A DNA stretch of 20,774 nucleotides from Lachnospiraceae bacterium. Lineage in GTDB: Bacteria > Bacillota > Clostridia > Lachnospirales > Lachnospiraceae. A model generated the notes under the pieces. That model made no database searches and was not told the origin of the DNA. It was given only the letters and a program-made list of their open reading frames with translations. The position numbers and the translations under genes are program-made. Shown one piece after another: positions 1 through 8,221 of this stretch (positions within the stretch are counted from its first letter, which is position 1; each line of letters opens with the position of its first letter). The stretch is taken from NCBI GenBank assembly GCA_900770325.1, contig CAAGKE010000030.1:1-20774 (forward strand), read 5' to 3'.

Positions 1-95
1 AAGAAAACGGTCGACTAGACCTCGCCTTTAGGCGATGGGAGAAATGAATCCCGGAGGGATTTGCGCAAACCACCAGCAGAGCTGGTGGTCATGAC
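1..95 (+). mobile_element. Right end of an IS200/IS605-type (tnpB-carrying) insertion element
   Basis: The first 18 bases read as five codons and a stop (KKTVD then TAG), fitting the end of a tnpB-like ORF that lies off the left edge. After it come a short hairpin TCGCC-TTTA-GGCGA (around 21-34), of the kind common just behind tnpB genes, and a perfect 9-bp hairpin ACCACCAGC-AGA-GCTGGTGGT at 69-89. A subterminal hairpin followed within a few bases by the element end is the expected architecture of an IS200/IS605 right end. The end probably lies at about 93-95, because YhcG homology starts with the very next codons. This region would also hold the 3' part of an omegaRNA-type guide scaffold. 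Transposase and left end are outside the window, so the family call rests on the end structure. Confidence 0.68.
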
Positions 96-429
96 TTTGA
101 AATGCTATGTGCTGATCGATCTGAAGATGGGGAAAATTACCCATCAGGATGTTGGTCAAATCGATATGTATGTTCGGATGTACGATGAGCTGAAATGCAA
201 AGAAGGTGATAATCCTACAATAGGGATTTTGCTTTGCTCTGAAACTGATGAAGATATTGCGCGATATTCTGTGCTTCATGATAATGATCGGCTTTTTATG
301 TCAAAGTATTTGACATATCTGCCGAGTAAAGACCAGTTGAAAATGGAAGTTGAGAAACAAAAAGCAATTTTTTATACACAACATCCAGATCAGATAGAAG
401 ATGATAAAGAAGGCAAGAATAATGGCTGA
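96..429 (+). pseudogene. yhcG: YhcG-like DUF1016/PDDEXK nuclease, 3' fragment cut by the insertion element
   Basis: Translation from about position 97 gives LKCYVLIDLKMGKITHQDVG, then a segment with MYVRMYDELK, DNPTIGILLCSE and IARYSVLHDN, which are hallmarks of the C-terminal PDDEXK domain of the YhcG/DUF1016 family. Known family members are about 340-390 residues and often sit beside restriction-modification genes. Here only about 110 C-terminal residues remain. The N-terminal helical domain and the first part of the nuclease core (normally just before the FYN..LKC segment) are missing because the insertion element abuts codon LKC. A TTG at 61 and an ATG at 91 would keep a short frame open, but the first lies inside the element. 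The stop codon overlaps the Res start (ATGGCTGA), so the two genes were translationally coupled before the insertion. No function is expected from the fragment. Confidence 0.82.
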
Positions 430-3400
430 TATGAAGTTTAAATTTACCATACAAAATTATCAGACTGATGCTGTTAATAGCATTGTAAAGGTTTTCGCCG
501 GTCAACCATATCAGACAAGGGTAACCTATCGCCGCGATACTGGAAATCTAGATATTAAAAAGGATCTTTTTAACATGGATTTGTCTGACGAAGAACTTTA
601 TATGGGTTTTTCCAATGCTCCAGTTGCCCTGGATTCGCAACAGATATTAAGGAATATTCAAAACGTACAGAATGACAATAACATCAAAGTGTCTCCAACC
701 CTGGCAAAGCATATGGGTGCTTGTTCTCTTGATGTTGAGATGGAGACCGGTACTGGGAAAACATATGTCTATATCAAAACAATGTTTGAATTAAACAGAC
801 AGTATGGATGGAACAAGTTTATTGTGGTTGTCCCTTCGATTGCTATTCGCGAAGGTGTTCAAAAGAGTTTCCAAACCATGCAAGAACATTTCATGGAGCA
901 GTATGGAAAGAAGGCACGCTTTTTCGTTTATAATTCCAAGAATCTGACAGATATTGATAATTTCAGCTCAAGTGCGGATCTCTCTGTAATGATTATCAAT
1001 GTTCAGGCCTTTAATACCTCATTTAATAAGGACAAAAATAAGGAAGGTAAAGGAGGAGATAAAACCGCAAGAATTATCTTCACCGCGAGAGATGAATTTG
1101 GGTCTCGTGTTCCAATGGATGTAATAGCTGCCAACAGGCCGATTGTGATTCTTGATGAGCCGCAGAAAATGGGTGGAGAAAAAACACAGACGGCTTTGAA
1201 GGAATTCAATCCTCTTTTTACCTTGAATTATTCGGCAACACATAAGGAGCACCACGATCTTGTTTATGTCCTCGATGCTTTGGATGCTTATCGAATGAAG
1301 CTTGTTAAGAAGATCGAGGTTAAGGGTTTTGATATCAAAAATCTTCGAGGAACAGATGGATATCTGTTTCTTGAGGATATTGTAATTTCTCCAAACAAGC
1401 CTCCTATGGCTCGCCTGGAGTTTGAAATACACTATGATAAGTCAATTAATCGCGAGACACGTATTATCAGTGTAGACGATGATCTTTACGCACTTTCACA
1501 AGGCATGGAGCAGTATCGCGGTTACCATGTGAATGAAATTGATCCAATTAAAGGGGTAATGACATTCACGAATGGGATTGAAATTCACACCGGTGAAGTG
1601 CTTGGCGATGTTACTGAAAAGGATATCCGTCGCGTTCAGATCAGAGAGACAATCCGTTCTCATTTTGAGAAGGAAAAGGAATTGTATGGACGCGGTATCA
1701 AGACTTTGTCTTTGTTCTTTATTGATAAAGTCGAGAACTATCGAAAATACGATGAGGCTGGTAACGAAATTAACTCTGAATATGGCCAGATGTTTGAGGA
1801 AGAATATACTTCTATTCTCAATGAGTATTTAACGTTGTTTGATACGCCATATGAGCGGTATCTTCGCAGCATTGATGTTCACTCTACGCATGCTGGATAT
1901 TTCAGCGTCGATAAGAAGGGACATAAGGTTGATTCGACTCTGAAACGGGGCACGGATATCAGTGATGATGAGTCGGCTTACGAACTGATTTTGAGAGATA
2001 AGGAAAAACTTCTTTCGTTGGATAATCCAGTGCGCTTTATCTTTTCTCATTCTGCGCTTCGTGAGGGATGGGATAATCCGAATGTGTTCCAGATCTGCAC
2101 ATTAAAGCACGGTGGAGACAGTACAACGAACAAGCGTCAGGAAGTTGGCCGCGGTCTTCGCATCTGTGTGAATCAGTCCGGTGATCGTATGGATGAACGT
2201 GTACTTGGACCGGAAGTGCAGGAAGTAAATAAGCTGACTGTGATTGCAAGTGATGGTTACAAGGACTTTGTTTCTTCGCTTCAGAAAGAAATTAAAGACG
2301 ATCTTTATGATCGGCAAACGAAAGCTACACCAGAATATTTCGCCGGCAAGCGGATTAAAGTTGGGGAGGATATCGTCACCATTACCAATGATCAGGCTCG
2401 GGCAATTTATTACTATCTTGTGAAGAATGACTACGTCGATGTGGATGGCAATATTACTGATCAGTACCATTCGGATGAGGAAAACAAGGTACTGGCACCT
2501 TTACCCGAGAATATTCAGGGGATTGCGGCTGGTGTCCATGAGCTTGTGAACGGTATCTTTGATGAGCATGCGATAGATGGAATGATTGAAGATGGTCATG
2601 CGACAAAGATTCAAGAGAATAAACTTAATGACAACTTTTATAAGAAAGAATTCCAGACGCTGTGGAACTACATTAACCATAAATGGAGCTATACCGTTCA
2701 TTTTGACAGTAATGAGCTGATCAGAAAAGCAATCAGTCATATTGATGAAAAACTCTTTGTCGCTCAGCTGCAATACACCGTAACAACAGGCGAGCAGGGC
2801 GAAGACTGGAATGCGGAAACGGTAGGTGAAGGAGATGGTTTTTCTGCTCAGAAGAGTCATACATATGATCTCAAACGAGGAGAAACATCGCAGGTTAAGT
2901 ACGATTTGATTGGTAAGATTGGCGCCGGTACACATCTTACCAGAAGAACTGTAGCTGCCATCCTTAAAGGTATTTCTCCGGTGAAATTTGCAATGTACCA
3001 GAATAATCCGGAAGAGTTTATTTCCAAAGTTGTGAAGCTGATCAACGAAGAAAAGGCAACTATGATCGTTGAGGACATTACTTATAATCCAACTGATCGG
3101 ACCTATGATTCCTCAATCTTTACGGCTGAGAAAAACAAGGATTTTTCGAAAGCATATCTCGCTAAGAAAAATGTACAGGACTATGTGTTTGCGGATGGTA
3201 CGGCGGAAAAATCAATTGAGCGGAAATTTGCTGAGGATATGGATCTGGATGACAAGGTCGTTGTTTATGCGAAGCTGCCTCGTGGCTTCCAAATTCCTAC
3301 GCCTGTAGGGAACTATGCACCAGACTGGGCAATCGCATTCCAGAGGGGGACGGTGAAACATATTTACTTTGTTGCTGAGACGAAGGGAAGTATGGAAAGC

Positions 3401-3535
3401 ATGGACTTGCGTCCTATTGAACAGGCTAAGATTACATGTGCAAAGAAACTGTTCAATGAGATTTCAACGGATGATGTAGTTTATGGCCAGGTAGACTCAT
3501 ATCAGAATTTGCTGAGTCTGATTAATTCAATCTAA
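422..3535 (+). CDS. res: Type III restriction endonuclease subunit Res (DEAD/DEAH helicase-nuclease)
   Basis: This is a 1037-residue ATP-dependent restriction subunit that would act with a Mod methyltransferase, translocating on DNA and cutting between head-to-head sites. The N-terminus (KFTIQNYQTDAV...VFAGQPY) is typical of Res proteins. Helicase motif I is METGTGKT (107-114), the Walker B motif is the Res-type DEPQ (245-248), a motif III-like NYSATH follows, and motif VI is RQEVGRGLR (572-580). The C-terminal nuclease motif is complete: Asp968 in PDW, then Glu986-Thr-Lys988 in AETKG. The ATG at 422 is chosen because it overlaps the yhcG stop and matches family N-termini; an in-frame ATG at 401 would add seven residues. 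No frameshift is visible. The mod gene is absent from the window and presumably lies upstream of the insertion element, which may now affect res transcription. Confidence 0.93.
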   Translation: MADMKFKFTIQNYQTDAVNSIVKVFAGQPYQTRVTYRRDTGNLDIKKDLFNMDLSDEELYMGFSNAPVALDSQQILRNIQNVQNDNNIKVSPTLAKHMGACSLDVEMETGTGKTYVYIKTMFELNRQYGWNKFIVVVPSIAIREGVQKSFQTMQEHFMEQYGKKARFFVYNSKNLTDIDNFSSSADLSVMIINVQAFNTSFNKDKNKEGKGGDKTARIIFTARDEFGSRVPMDVIAANRPIVILDEPQKMGGEKTQTALKEFNPLFTLNYSATHKEHHDLVYVLDALDAYRMKLVKKIEVKGFDIKNLRGTDGYLFLEDIVISPNKPPMARLEFEIHYDKSINRETRIISVDDDLYALSQGMEQYRGYHVNEIDPIKGVMTFTNGIEIHTGEVLGDVTEKDIRRVQIRETIRSHFEKEKELYGRGIKTLSLFFIDKVENYRKYDEAGNEINSEYGQMFEEEYTSILNEYLTLFDTPYERYLRSIDVHSTHAGYFSVDKKGHKVDSTLKRGTDISDDESAYELILRDKEKLLSLDNPVRFIFSHSALREGWDNPNVFQICTLKHGGDSTTNKRQEVGRGLRICVNQSGDRMDERVLGPEVQEVNKLTVIASDGYKDFVSSLQKEIKDDLYDRQTKATPEYFAGKRIKVGEDIVTITNDQARAIYYYLVKNDYVDVDGNITDQYHSDEENKVLAPLPENIQGIAAGVHELVNGIFDEHAIDGMIEDGHATKIQENKLNDNFYKKEFQTLWNYINHKWSYTVHFDSNELIRKAISHIDEKLFVAQLQYTVTTGEQGEDWNAETVGEGDGFSAQKSHTYDLKRGETSQVKYDLIGKIGAGTHLTRRTVAAILKGISPVKFAMYQNNPEEFISKVVKLINEEKATMIVEDITYNPTDRTYDSSIFTAEKNKDFSKAYLAKKNVQDYVFADGTAEKSIERKFAEDMDLDDKVVVYAKLPRGFQIPTPVGNYAPDWAIAFQRGTVKHIYFVAETKGSMESMDLRPIEQAKITCAKKLFNEISTDDVVYGQVDSYQNLLSLINSI

Positions 3536-3557
3536 GGGAAAGCGGGGAAGCAACAAG

Positions 3558-5570
3558 ATGGCGAATGCAATCACGGGTAAAGAATATTCTCTTTTAAAAA
3601 TATTCAGCTCGGATTTTGAATATCATATTCCTGCATACCAGCGTCCATATGCATGGACAGAAGTGGAAACAGAGACTCTTTTTGATGATCTTTACGACTT
3701 CTTTGAATCCGAGCACGATGACAGTTATTTCCTTGGGAGTATTGTCCTGATTAAAGATGATAGTAAGCCGTATGCGGAAGTAATCGATGGACAGCAGCGC
3801 CTGACCACATTGACAATACTTTTCGCGGCACTAACTGATGCATTCGAGTCTCAGGATAACAAAGATGGTTGTGTTAATTACTTGCAGGAAAAAGGAAATG
3901 TTACAGCTGGCATACCTTCCCAGCCACGCCTGTTTTTAAGGGATAAGGATCAGCCGTTTTTCAACAAATATATACAGAATGTTAATCTTGATGCCTTGGC
4001 TGCAATAGATCCGGAAACTCTGCAGGATGAGGCTCAGAAGCATATTCAGAAAAACTGTCAGGTATTGCAGGACTGTTTTGCGGACAATTTCAGGAATGAT
4101 GATGAACTCCTGGAATTCTGCAAATTCCTTGTAAATCGTTGCTTTCTGATTGCTGTGTCCACTGCTAATCAGGAATCTGCATTTCGAATCTTCTCGGTCA
4201 TGAACAGCCGAGGCCTTGATTTGTTGCCGACGGATATCATCAAGTCAGAAACGATCGGTAAACTTCCTCCATCTCTGCAGGAAACGTATACGGAAAAGTG
4301 GGAGGATATGGAAACGGCTACCGGACGGGAAGGATTTAATGAAGTCTTCACGCATACAAGAACGATTTTTGCAAAAGAACGCCCGAAGAAAAATCTGCTG
4401 GATGAGTTCCGTGAATATGTTCTTTCACAGACGACCCCTCAGACTCTGATTGATAATTACTTAGAGCCATATAACCTGGCTTATGATCAATTGAAAAATC
4501 AAAAGTACTCGTCTACTCAAAATGCGGATGAGATCAATGATCTTCTTTCATGGCTTAACAAGACAAACAACTATGACTGGATGCCGCCAGCCATAAAATT
4601 TCTTACGGATCATCAGAATGATTCTGCATACATTCTTTGGTTTATTCGCAAACTGGAACGACTGGCTTCTTATCTTCTTGTGACAGCAAGGGACGTAAAT
4701 CACCGTGTCGAACGGTATAAGTGGCTCTTGGTAGAAATGGAAAGCCGGCCTGGCAGTTCTCTCGATAACCCTCTTACAAGCATTGAGCTTACAGAGTGGG
4801 AGAAAGAACAGTTCAGAGAAGCGCTGGACGGGGAAATATATACGATGCCTCCGCTGCGCAGAAACTATATTATTCAGCGCTTGGATTCTTTTGTCAGCGA
4901 TGGAGGAGCTTCGTACAATTCAAAGCTTTTCACTATTGAACATGTTTTTCCTCAGCATCCGGCAGCAGACAGTGAATGGATGCTTGCCTGGCCAGATGAA
5001 AAGGATCGGAAATACTGGCTGAATCGGATTGCCAACCTTGTTCCGCTTACAAGGCAGAGAAACTCTGCAGCTCAGAATTATGATTTTGCGACAAAGAAGG
5101 ACAAATATTTCAAGTCTAGAAATGGTACAAGTTCTTTCAGGCTGACAACTCAGGTGATCAGTGAAGATTCCTGGACACCTGCTGTGGTTTCACAACGGCA
5201 GAAAGATCTGATGCAAACTTTTATTTCTAAGTGGGATCTTCAAAGCAATGAGCAGGCTACAGAAAGCCCTGATTTTATGGCTGCTGGGCGTGGCGGAGAT
5301 GCTGTTGGATATCCCTTTGATGGAGAATGCTTTGTCGTGAAAAAGGGAAGCCGGATAGCTCCGGATATCACCGAAGGCCTTCAGCAGGGATATATCAATT
5401 TAAGGAACAAGCTTATTTCTACAGGAATCATCATTGGGAATGTATTTACCAGCGATTATCAATTTGACAGCCCATCTGCAGCAGCGGCTGTCGTTCTGGG
5501 GCGCTCTGCAAATGGCCGTAAAGAATGGACAAAGCTTGATGGCAGATCAATTGTTCAATCTGGGCATTAA
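3558..5570 (+). CDS. DUF262-DUF1524-DUF4357 protein (GmrSD-like defence nuclease)
   Basis: This 670-residue protein starts 22 bases after res behind a GGGGAAGC ribosome binding site, so it probably belongs to the same transcript. The N-terminal DUF262 (ParB/GmrS-like NTP-using) domain has IPAYQRPYAW near residue 25 and the diagnostic DGQQRLTTL (77-85). The DUF1524 His-Me-finger-like nuclease domain shows TIEHVFPQH with candidate catalytic His462, then RIANLVPL with Asn489 and Asn493, and a QNYDFATKKDKYF tail. The C-terminus (about 585-665; GECFVVKKGS...FTSDYQFDSPSAAA) matches DUF4357. Known GmrSD and related type IV enzymes are nucleotide-dependent nucleases that cut modified phage DNA. All motif residues I can see are present, so it looks active. 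Whether it works with Res or as an independent defence gene cannot be told from sequence. Confidence 0.88.
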   Translation: MANAITGKEYSLLKIFSSDFEYHIPAYQRPYAWTEVETETLFDDLYDFFESEHDDSYFLGSIVLIKDDSKPYAEVIDGQQRLTTLTILFAALTDAFESQDNKDGCVNYLQEKGNVTAGIPSQPRLFLRDKDQPFFNKYIQNVNLDALAAIDPETLQDEAQKHIQKNCQVLQDCFADNFRNDDELLEFCKFLVNRCFLIAVSTANQESAFRIFSVMNSRGLDLLPTDIIKSETIGKLPPSLQETYTEKWEDMETATGREGFNEVFTHTRTIFAKERPKKNLLDEFREYVLSQTTPQTLIDNYLEPYNLAYDQLKNQKYSSTQNADEINDLLSWLNKTNNYDWMPPAIKFLTDHQNDSAYILWFIRKLERLASYLLVTARDVNHRVERYKWLLVEMESRPGSSLDNPLTSIELTEWEKEQFREALDGEIYTMPPLRRNYIIQRLDSFVSDGGASYNSKLFTIEHVFPQHPAADSEWMLAWPDEKDRKYWLNRIANLVPLTRQRNSAAQNYDFATKKDKYFKSRNGTSSFRLTTQVISEDSWTPAVVSQRQKDLMQTFISKWDLQSNEQATESPDFMAAGRGGDAVGYPFDGECFVVKKGSRIAPDITEGLQQGYINLRNKLISTGIIIGNVFTSDYQFDSPSAAAAVVLGRSANGRKEWTKLDGRSIVQSGH

Positions 5571-5650
5571 TATTCTGAATCTGCAGAGAAAAACACTGAT
5601 TGTTAAATGATTTGATGGTTGATGCTTTGAAAGTGTGAAGGGAGACAAGA

Positions 5651-6565
5651 ATGACGCTTCAGCAATTGAAATACTTACTGGCTGTGGCCAGCTATGGCTC
5701 CATTAATGCGGCGGCAAAGAGCCTGTATGTTTCTCAGCCCAGCATTTCGGTTGCGATCAGCTCGCTTGAGAATGAATTTGGGTTCACGATTTTTGAGAGA
5801 ACCAGCAAGGGGATCATCATTACAAAAGAAGGCAAGGAGCTAATTCGAAGAGCGACGGTAGTGGTGCAGGAAGCGGACAAAATTGCGGAGGATTATCTTG
5901 GCTATTCGGAAAAGAAGAAGATCTTCCGTGTGTGCGCGCAGCACTACACATTTGCTTCGGAAGCGTTTATGCAACTGGTAAAAACAACGACGGATGAGCT
6001 GTATAGTTTTTCTTTTGTGGAGACGACGGATGAACAGACACTGATGAACCTTGCCGCGAATAAGTGCGAAATCGGCATTCTCTATTGGACGGAGCGGAAT
6101 TATCAGGCAATGAGTGAGCGGCTGGAACGTGATGGTCTGGAATTCCATCAGCTTTTCAAATCCGGTCAGTACGTGATGCTGCTGAAGAATAATCCTTTAG
6201 CTCAAAAGCCGATAATCGAGGCGGTGGATCTGCAGGATATGCCCTACATCCAGTTTGAAAAAGGTGAATTCAATTCTTCATACTTTACCGAGGAGGCTTC
6301 GACGGTATTTGGCCATGGACGTGTGGTGAATGTTTCGGATCGGAGCGATATGTTTTATTTTCTGGAATGCTTGAATGGTTTCACGATCTGTACAAACATG
6401 ATCCATCCGTACTTGAATGGGACCAACATTACAACGGTTCCGATGTCGAAGACCGACCTTGTCTCTGTGGGATATGTGACAAAGAAAGAGGAGCTGAGTC
6501 CTATTGGAAAGCGATATGTGGACTTGTTGCATAAATGCGCCAAGAAGCTATTGAAGCACGCATAA
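5651..6565 (+). CDS. LysR-family transcriptional regulator
   Basis: The 304-residue protein has the canonical LysR layout. An N-terminal winged helix-turn-helix (about 1-62; MTLQQLKYLLAVASYGSINA then SQPSISVAISSLENEFG and the wing FERTSKGIIIT) is followed by a linker helix to about residue 85 and an effector-binding domain (about 90-300). A GGGAGA ribosome binding site sits just upstream of the ATG. The gene lies directly before the NhaC/SDR operon on the same strand and is separated from it by a hairpin terminator, so it is probably a separately transcribed activator of that operon. The palindrome at 6717-6756 is a candidate binding site. The ligand is unknown. Since LysR regulators usually respond to a substrate or intermediate of their pathway, an organic acid handled by the NhaC proteins or the dehydrogenase is plausible but unproven. 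Confidence 0.93.
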   Translation: MTLQQLKYLLAVASYGSINAAAKSLYVSQPSISVAISSLENEFGFTIFERTSKGIIITKEGKELIRRATVVVQEADKIAEDYLGYSEKKKIFRVCAQHYTFASEAFMQLVKTTTDELYSFSFVETTDEQTLMNLAANKCEIGILYWTERNYQAMSERLERDGLEFHQLFKSGQYVMLLKNNPLAQKPIIEAVDLQDMPYIQFEKGEFNSSYFTEEASTVFGHGRVVNVSDRSDMFYFLECLNGFTICTNMIHPYLNGTNITTVPMSKTDLVSVGYVTKKEELSPIGKRYVDLLHKCAKKLLKHA

Positions 6566-6638
6566 AAGATTTTTATAACGCAGAAAGTAAAAAATTCACA
6601 AATTGATTAAGGAATGCGTTGAGTGCGTTTTGAAATTG

Positions 6639-6659
6639 AGGCCAGCGATGGCCTTTTTT
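6639..6659 (+). terminator. Rho-independent terminator after the LysR gene
   Basis: The stem AGGCC-AGCGAT-GGCCT is followed by a run of six T (6654-6659). It lies 74 bases after the LysR stop and separates the regulator from the NhaC operon. The stem is short (5 bp), but its position and T-tract fit an intrinsic terminator. Confidence 0.65.
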
Positions 6660-6686
6660 GATGATTATTGGAAATAGAAATATTGC

Positions 6687-6758
6687 TTGACGCTGCGCTT
6701 GGGCATAAATAAATCGTATAAGTGAAAGCAATAACATGATAGTTCATTCACTTATAAT
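6687..6758 (+). promoter_or_regulatory. Putative promoter and operator palindrome upstream of the NhaC operon
   Basis: A perfect 10-bp inverted repeat, TATAAGTGAA at 6717-6726 and TTCACTTATA at 6747-6756, is separated by 20 bases. The right arm runs into TATAAT (6753-6758), a consensus -10 hexamer, so a protein bound to the palindrome would touch the promoter. A TTGACG at 6687-6692 with TAAATC 17 bases later is an alternative, weaker promoter. The site lies between the LysR terminator and the first NhaC gene, where an activator or repressor of the operon would bind. LysR is the obvious candidate, although the arms do not show the usual short T-N11-A core. The palindrome is seen directly; its function is inferred. 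Confidence 0.5.
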
Positions 6759-6806
6759 TTTTCGTAGGACACGGAAATGATTTCGTTCCGCTGAAAGGGG
6801 AAATTT

Positions 6807-8210
6807 ATGAGTGAATCAAAGAAGTCTTTACGCAAGCCAACATTAAAGGGCGCTGTGGGAATTCTTGTTCTTGCAGTCGTCATTTTGATGTATGGCATCA
6901 TCGGGCTGGGCCAGGATCCTAAGATCCCGCTGCTTCTGTGCACGCTGGTCATGATGTTCTATGGCCTGTACCTTGGTCATTCCTGGAATGACATGATGAA
7001 GGATGCTTTCAAGTCTATTTCCAGCAGTTTGGAAGCAATGCTTATTATTATGACGATCGGTATGGTCATTGGTTCCTGGGTTGCGGGCGGCACCGTTCCG
7101 TACGTTATTTACTGGGGTCTGAAGATCTTCAAGCCGTCAATCGTTCTTCCGTTTACAGTTGTTCTCTGTGCAATCATGTCGACTTTGACTGGTTCTTCCT
7201 GGACAACTGCCGGGACCGTCGGTGTAGCCATGCTTGGTATCGCTACTTCGATGGGCATTCCTGCTCCGGTTACGGTTGGTGCAATCTGCTGCGGCTCCTT
7301 CTTCGGTGATGCACAGTCTCCGATGTCTGATGGCTTTAACTTCTCAGCTGCTATTTCCGGTTCGGAAGTATACAAGGCGGCGAAGAATATGCTGTGCTCC
7401 ACAATTCCTGCTCTGATTATCAGCATCATCATCTTTGCCGTTATCGGTGCTGGTTATTCTGCATCCGGCGTTGGCGCTTCCGAGCAGATTGAGCAGACAT
7501 TAAGCGGATTGGATGCTGGTTTCAATCTGAGCCCTCTGACGCTGCTCCCGGTTGTGGTCATGGTAGTTATGATTGCCAAGAAGGCACCGGCTGTTGGAAC
7601 TATGGTTGCTGCAGCAGCTGCCGGTACACTTGTTGCAATCTTCGTTCAGGGGGATTCTCTTGCTGATTCTCTGTCTTATCTTGTAAGTGGATATGTTGGT
7701 AACACAGGTATTGCAGATGTTGACCGTATCATTACACGCGGCGGCATCAATGGCATGATGGGAACCATTGCTCTGATGTTCTTCTCGCTTTGGATGGCTG
7801 GTGTCATGCAGAATACTGGCATGATGGATGTTATTCTTGAGAAGCTTGCTTCGGTTGTCAAGAAGGTATTCCCGCTCACTGTACTCACGACTGTCATTAC
7901 ATTTGTGATGAGCTATTTTGCAGCGGATCCATATCTTGCAATGACGCTTCCTGCAAAGGCACTTGGCAAGGCATATGATGACCTCGGTTTGGATCGCTCT
8001 GTTTTGTCGCGTGCGGTTGATAATGCTGTATTCTTCGCACCGATGGTTCCGTGGGGTTCCGGCGGCGTTTATGTAACAGCTACATTAGGTGTTCCAACAC
8101 TGCAGTATATTCCGTTCTATTTTGTCGCAATTCTTGCACCTATCTTCACCATCATTTATGCAGGAGTAAACAAGTTCCAGTACAAAGCTGAAAAACAGGC
8201 TCAGAACTGA
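6807..8210 (+). CDS. nhaC: NhaC-family Na+/H+ (or organic acid/cation) antiporter, copy 1
   Basis: This 467-residue, strongly hydrophobic protein has about 11-12 predicted membrane segments and a short basic N-terminus. Family hallmarks are TGSSWTTAGTVGVA (near 131-144), FFGDAQSPMSDGFNFSAA, SYFAADPYLAMTLPAKALG, YDDLGLDRSVLSRAVDN and MVPWGSGGVYV. NhaC-family proteins exchange Na+ for H+; some relatives (MleN type) couple malate uptake to lactate and ion movement, so the substrate may be an organic acid. The start has an AAGGGGA ribosome binding site. It is the first gene of an operon with a second NhaC copy, an unrecognised enzyme-like protein and an SDR dehydrogenase. In that context a transport role for the operon's substrate is as plausible as general Na+ homeostasis. 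Confidence 0.88.
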   Translation: MSESKKSLRKPTLKGAVGILVLAVVILMYGIIGLGQDPKIPLLLCTLVMMFYGLYLGHSWNDMMKDAFKSISSSLEAMLIIMTIGMVIGSWVAGGTVPYVIYWGLKIFKPSIVLPFTVVLCAIMSTLTGSSWTTAGTVGVAMLGIATSMGIPAPVTVGAICCGSFFGDAQSPMSDGFNFSAAISGSEVYKAAKNMLCSTIPALIISIIIFAVIGAGYSASGVGASEQIEQTLSGLDAGFNLSPLTLLPVVVMVVMIAKKAPAVGTMVAAAAAGTLVAIFVQGDSLADSLSYLVSGYVGNTGIADVDRIITRGGINGMMGTIALMFFSLWMAGVMQNTGMMDVILEKLASVVKKVFPLTVLTTVITFVMSYFAADPYLAMTLPAKALGKAYDDLGLDRSVLSRAVDNAVFFAPMVPWGSGGVYVTATLGVPTLQYIPFYFVAILAPIFTIIYAGVNKFQYKAEKQAQN

Positions 8211-8221
8211 GTTGGCGTTTT

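Noticed and set aside
401..421. Upstream ATG at 401 as the Res start
   Set aside because: The ATG at 422 overlaps the yhcG stop in a typical coupling arrangement, and family N-termini begin near MKFKF; seven extra residues are not supported.
1019..2935. Long - strand and shifted-frame open frames inside res
   Set aside because: They are antisense or frame-shifted shadows of res, have no ribosome binding sites and show no recognisable domain.
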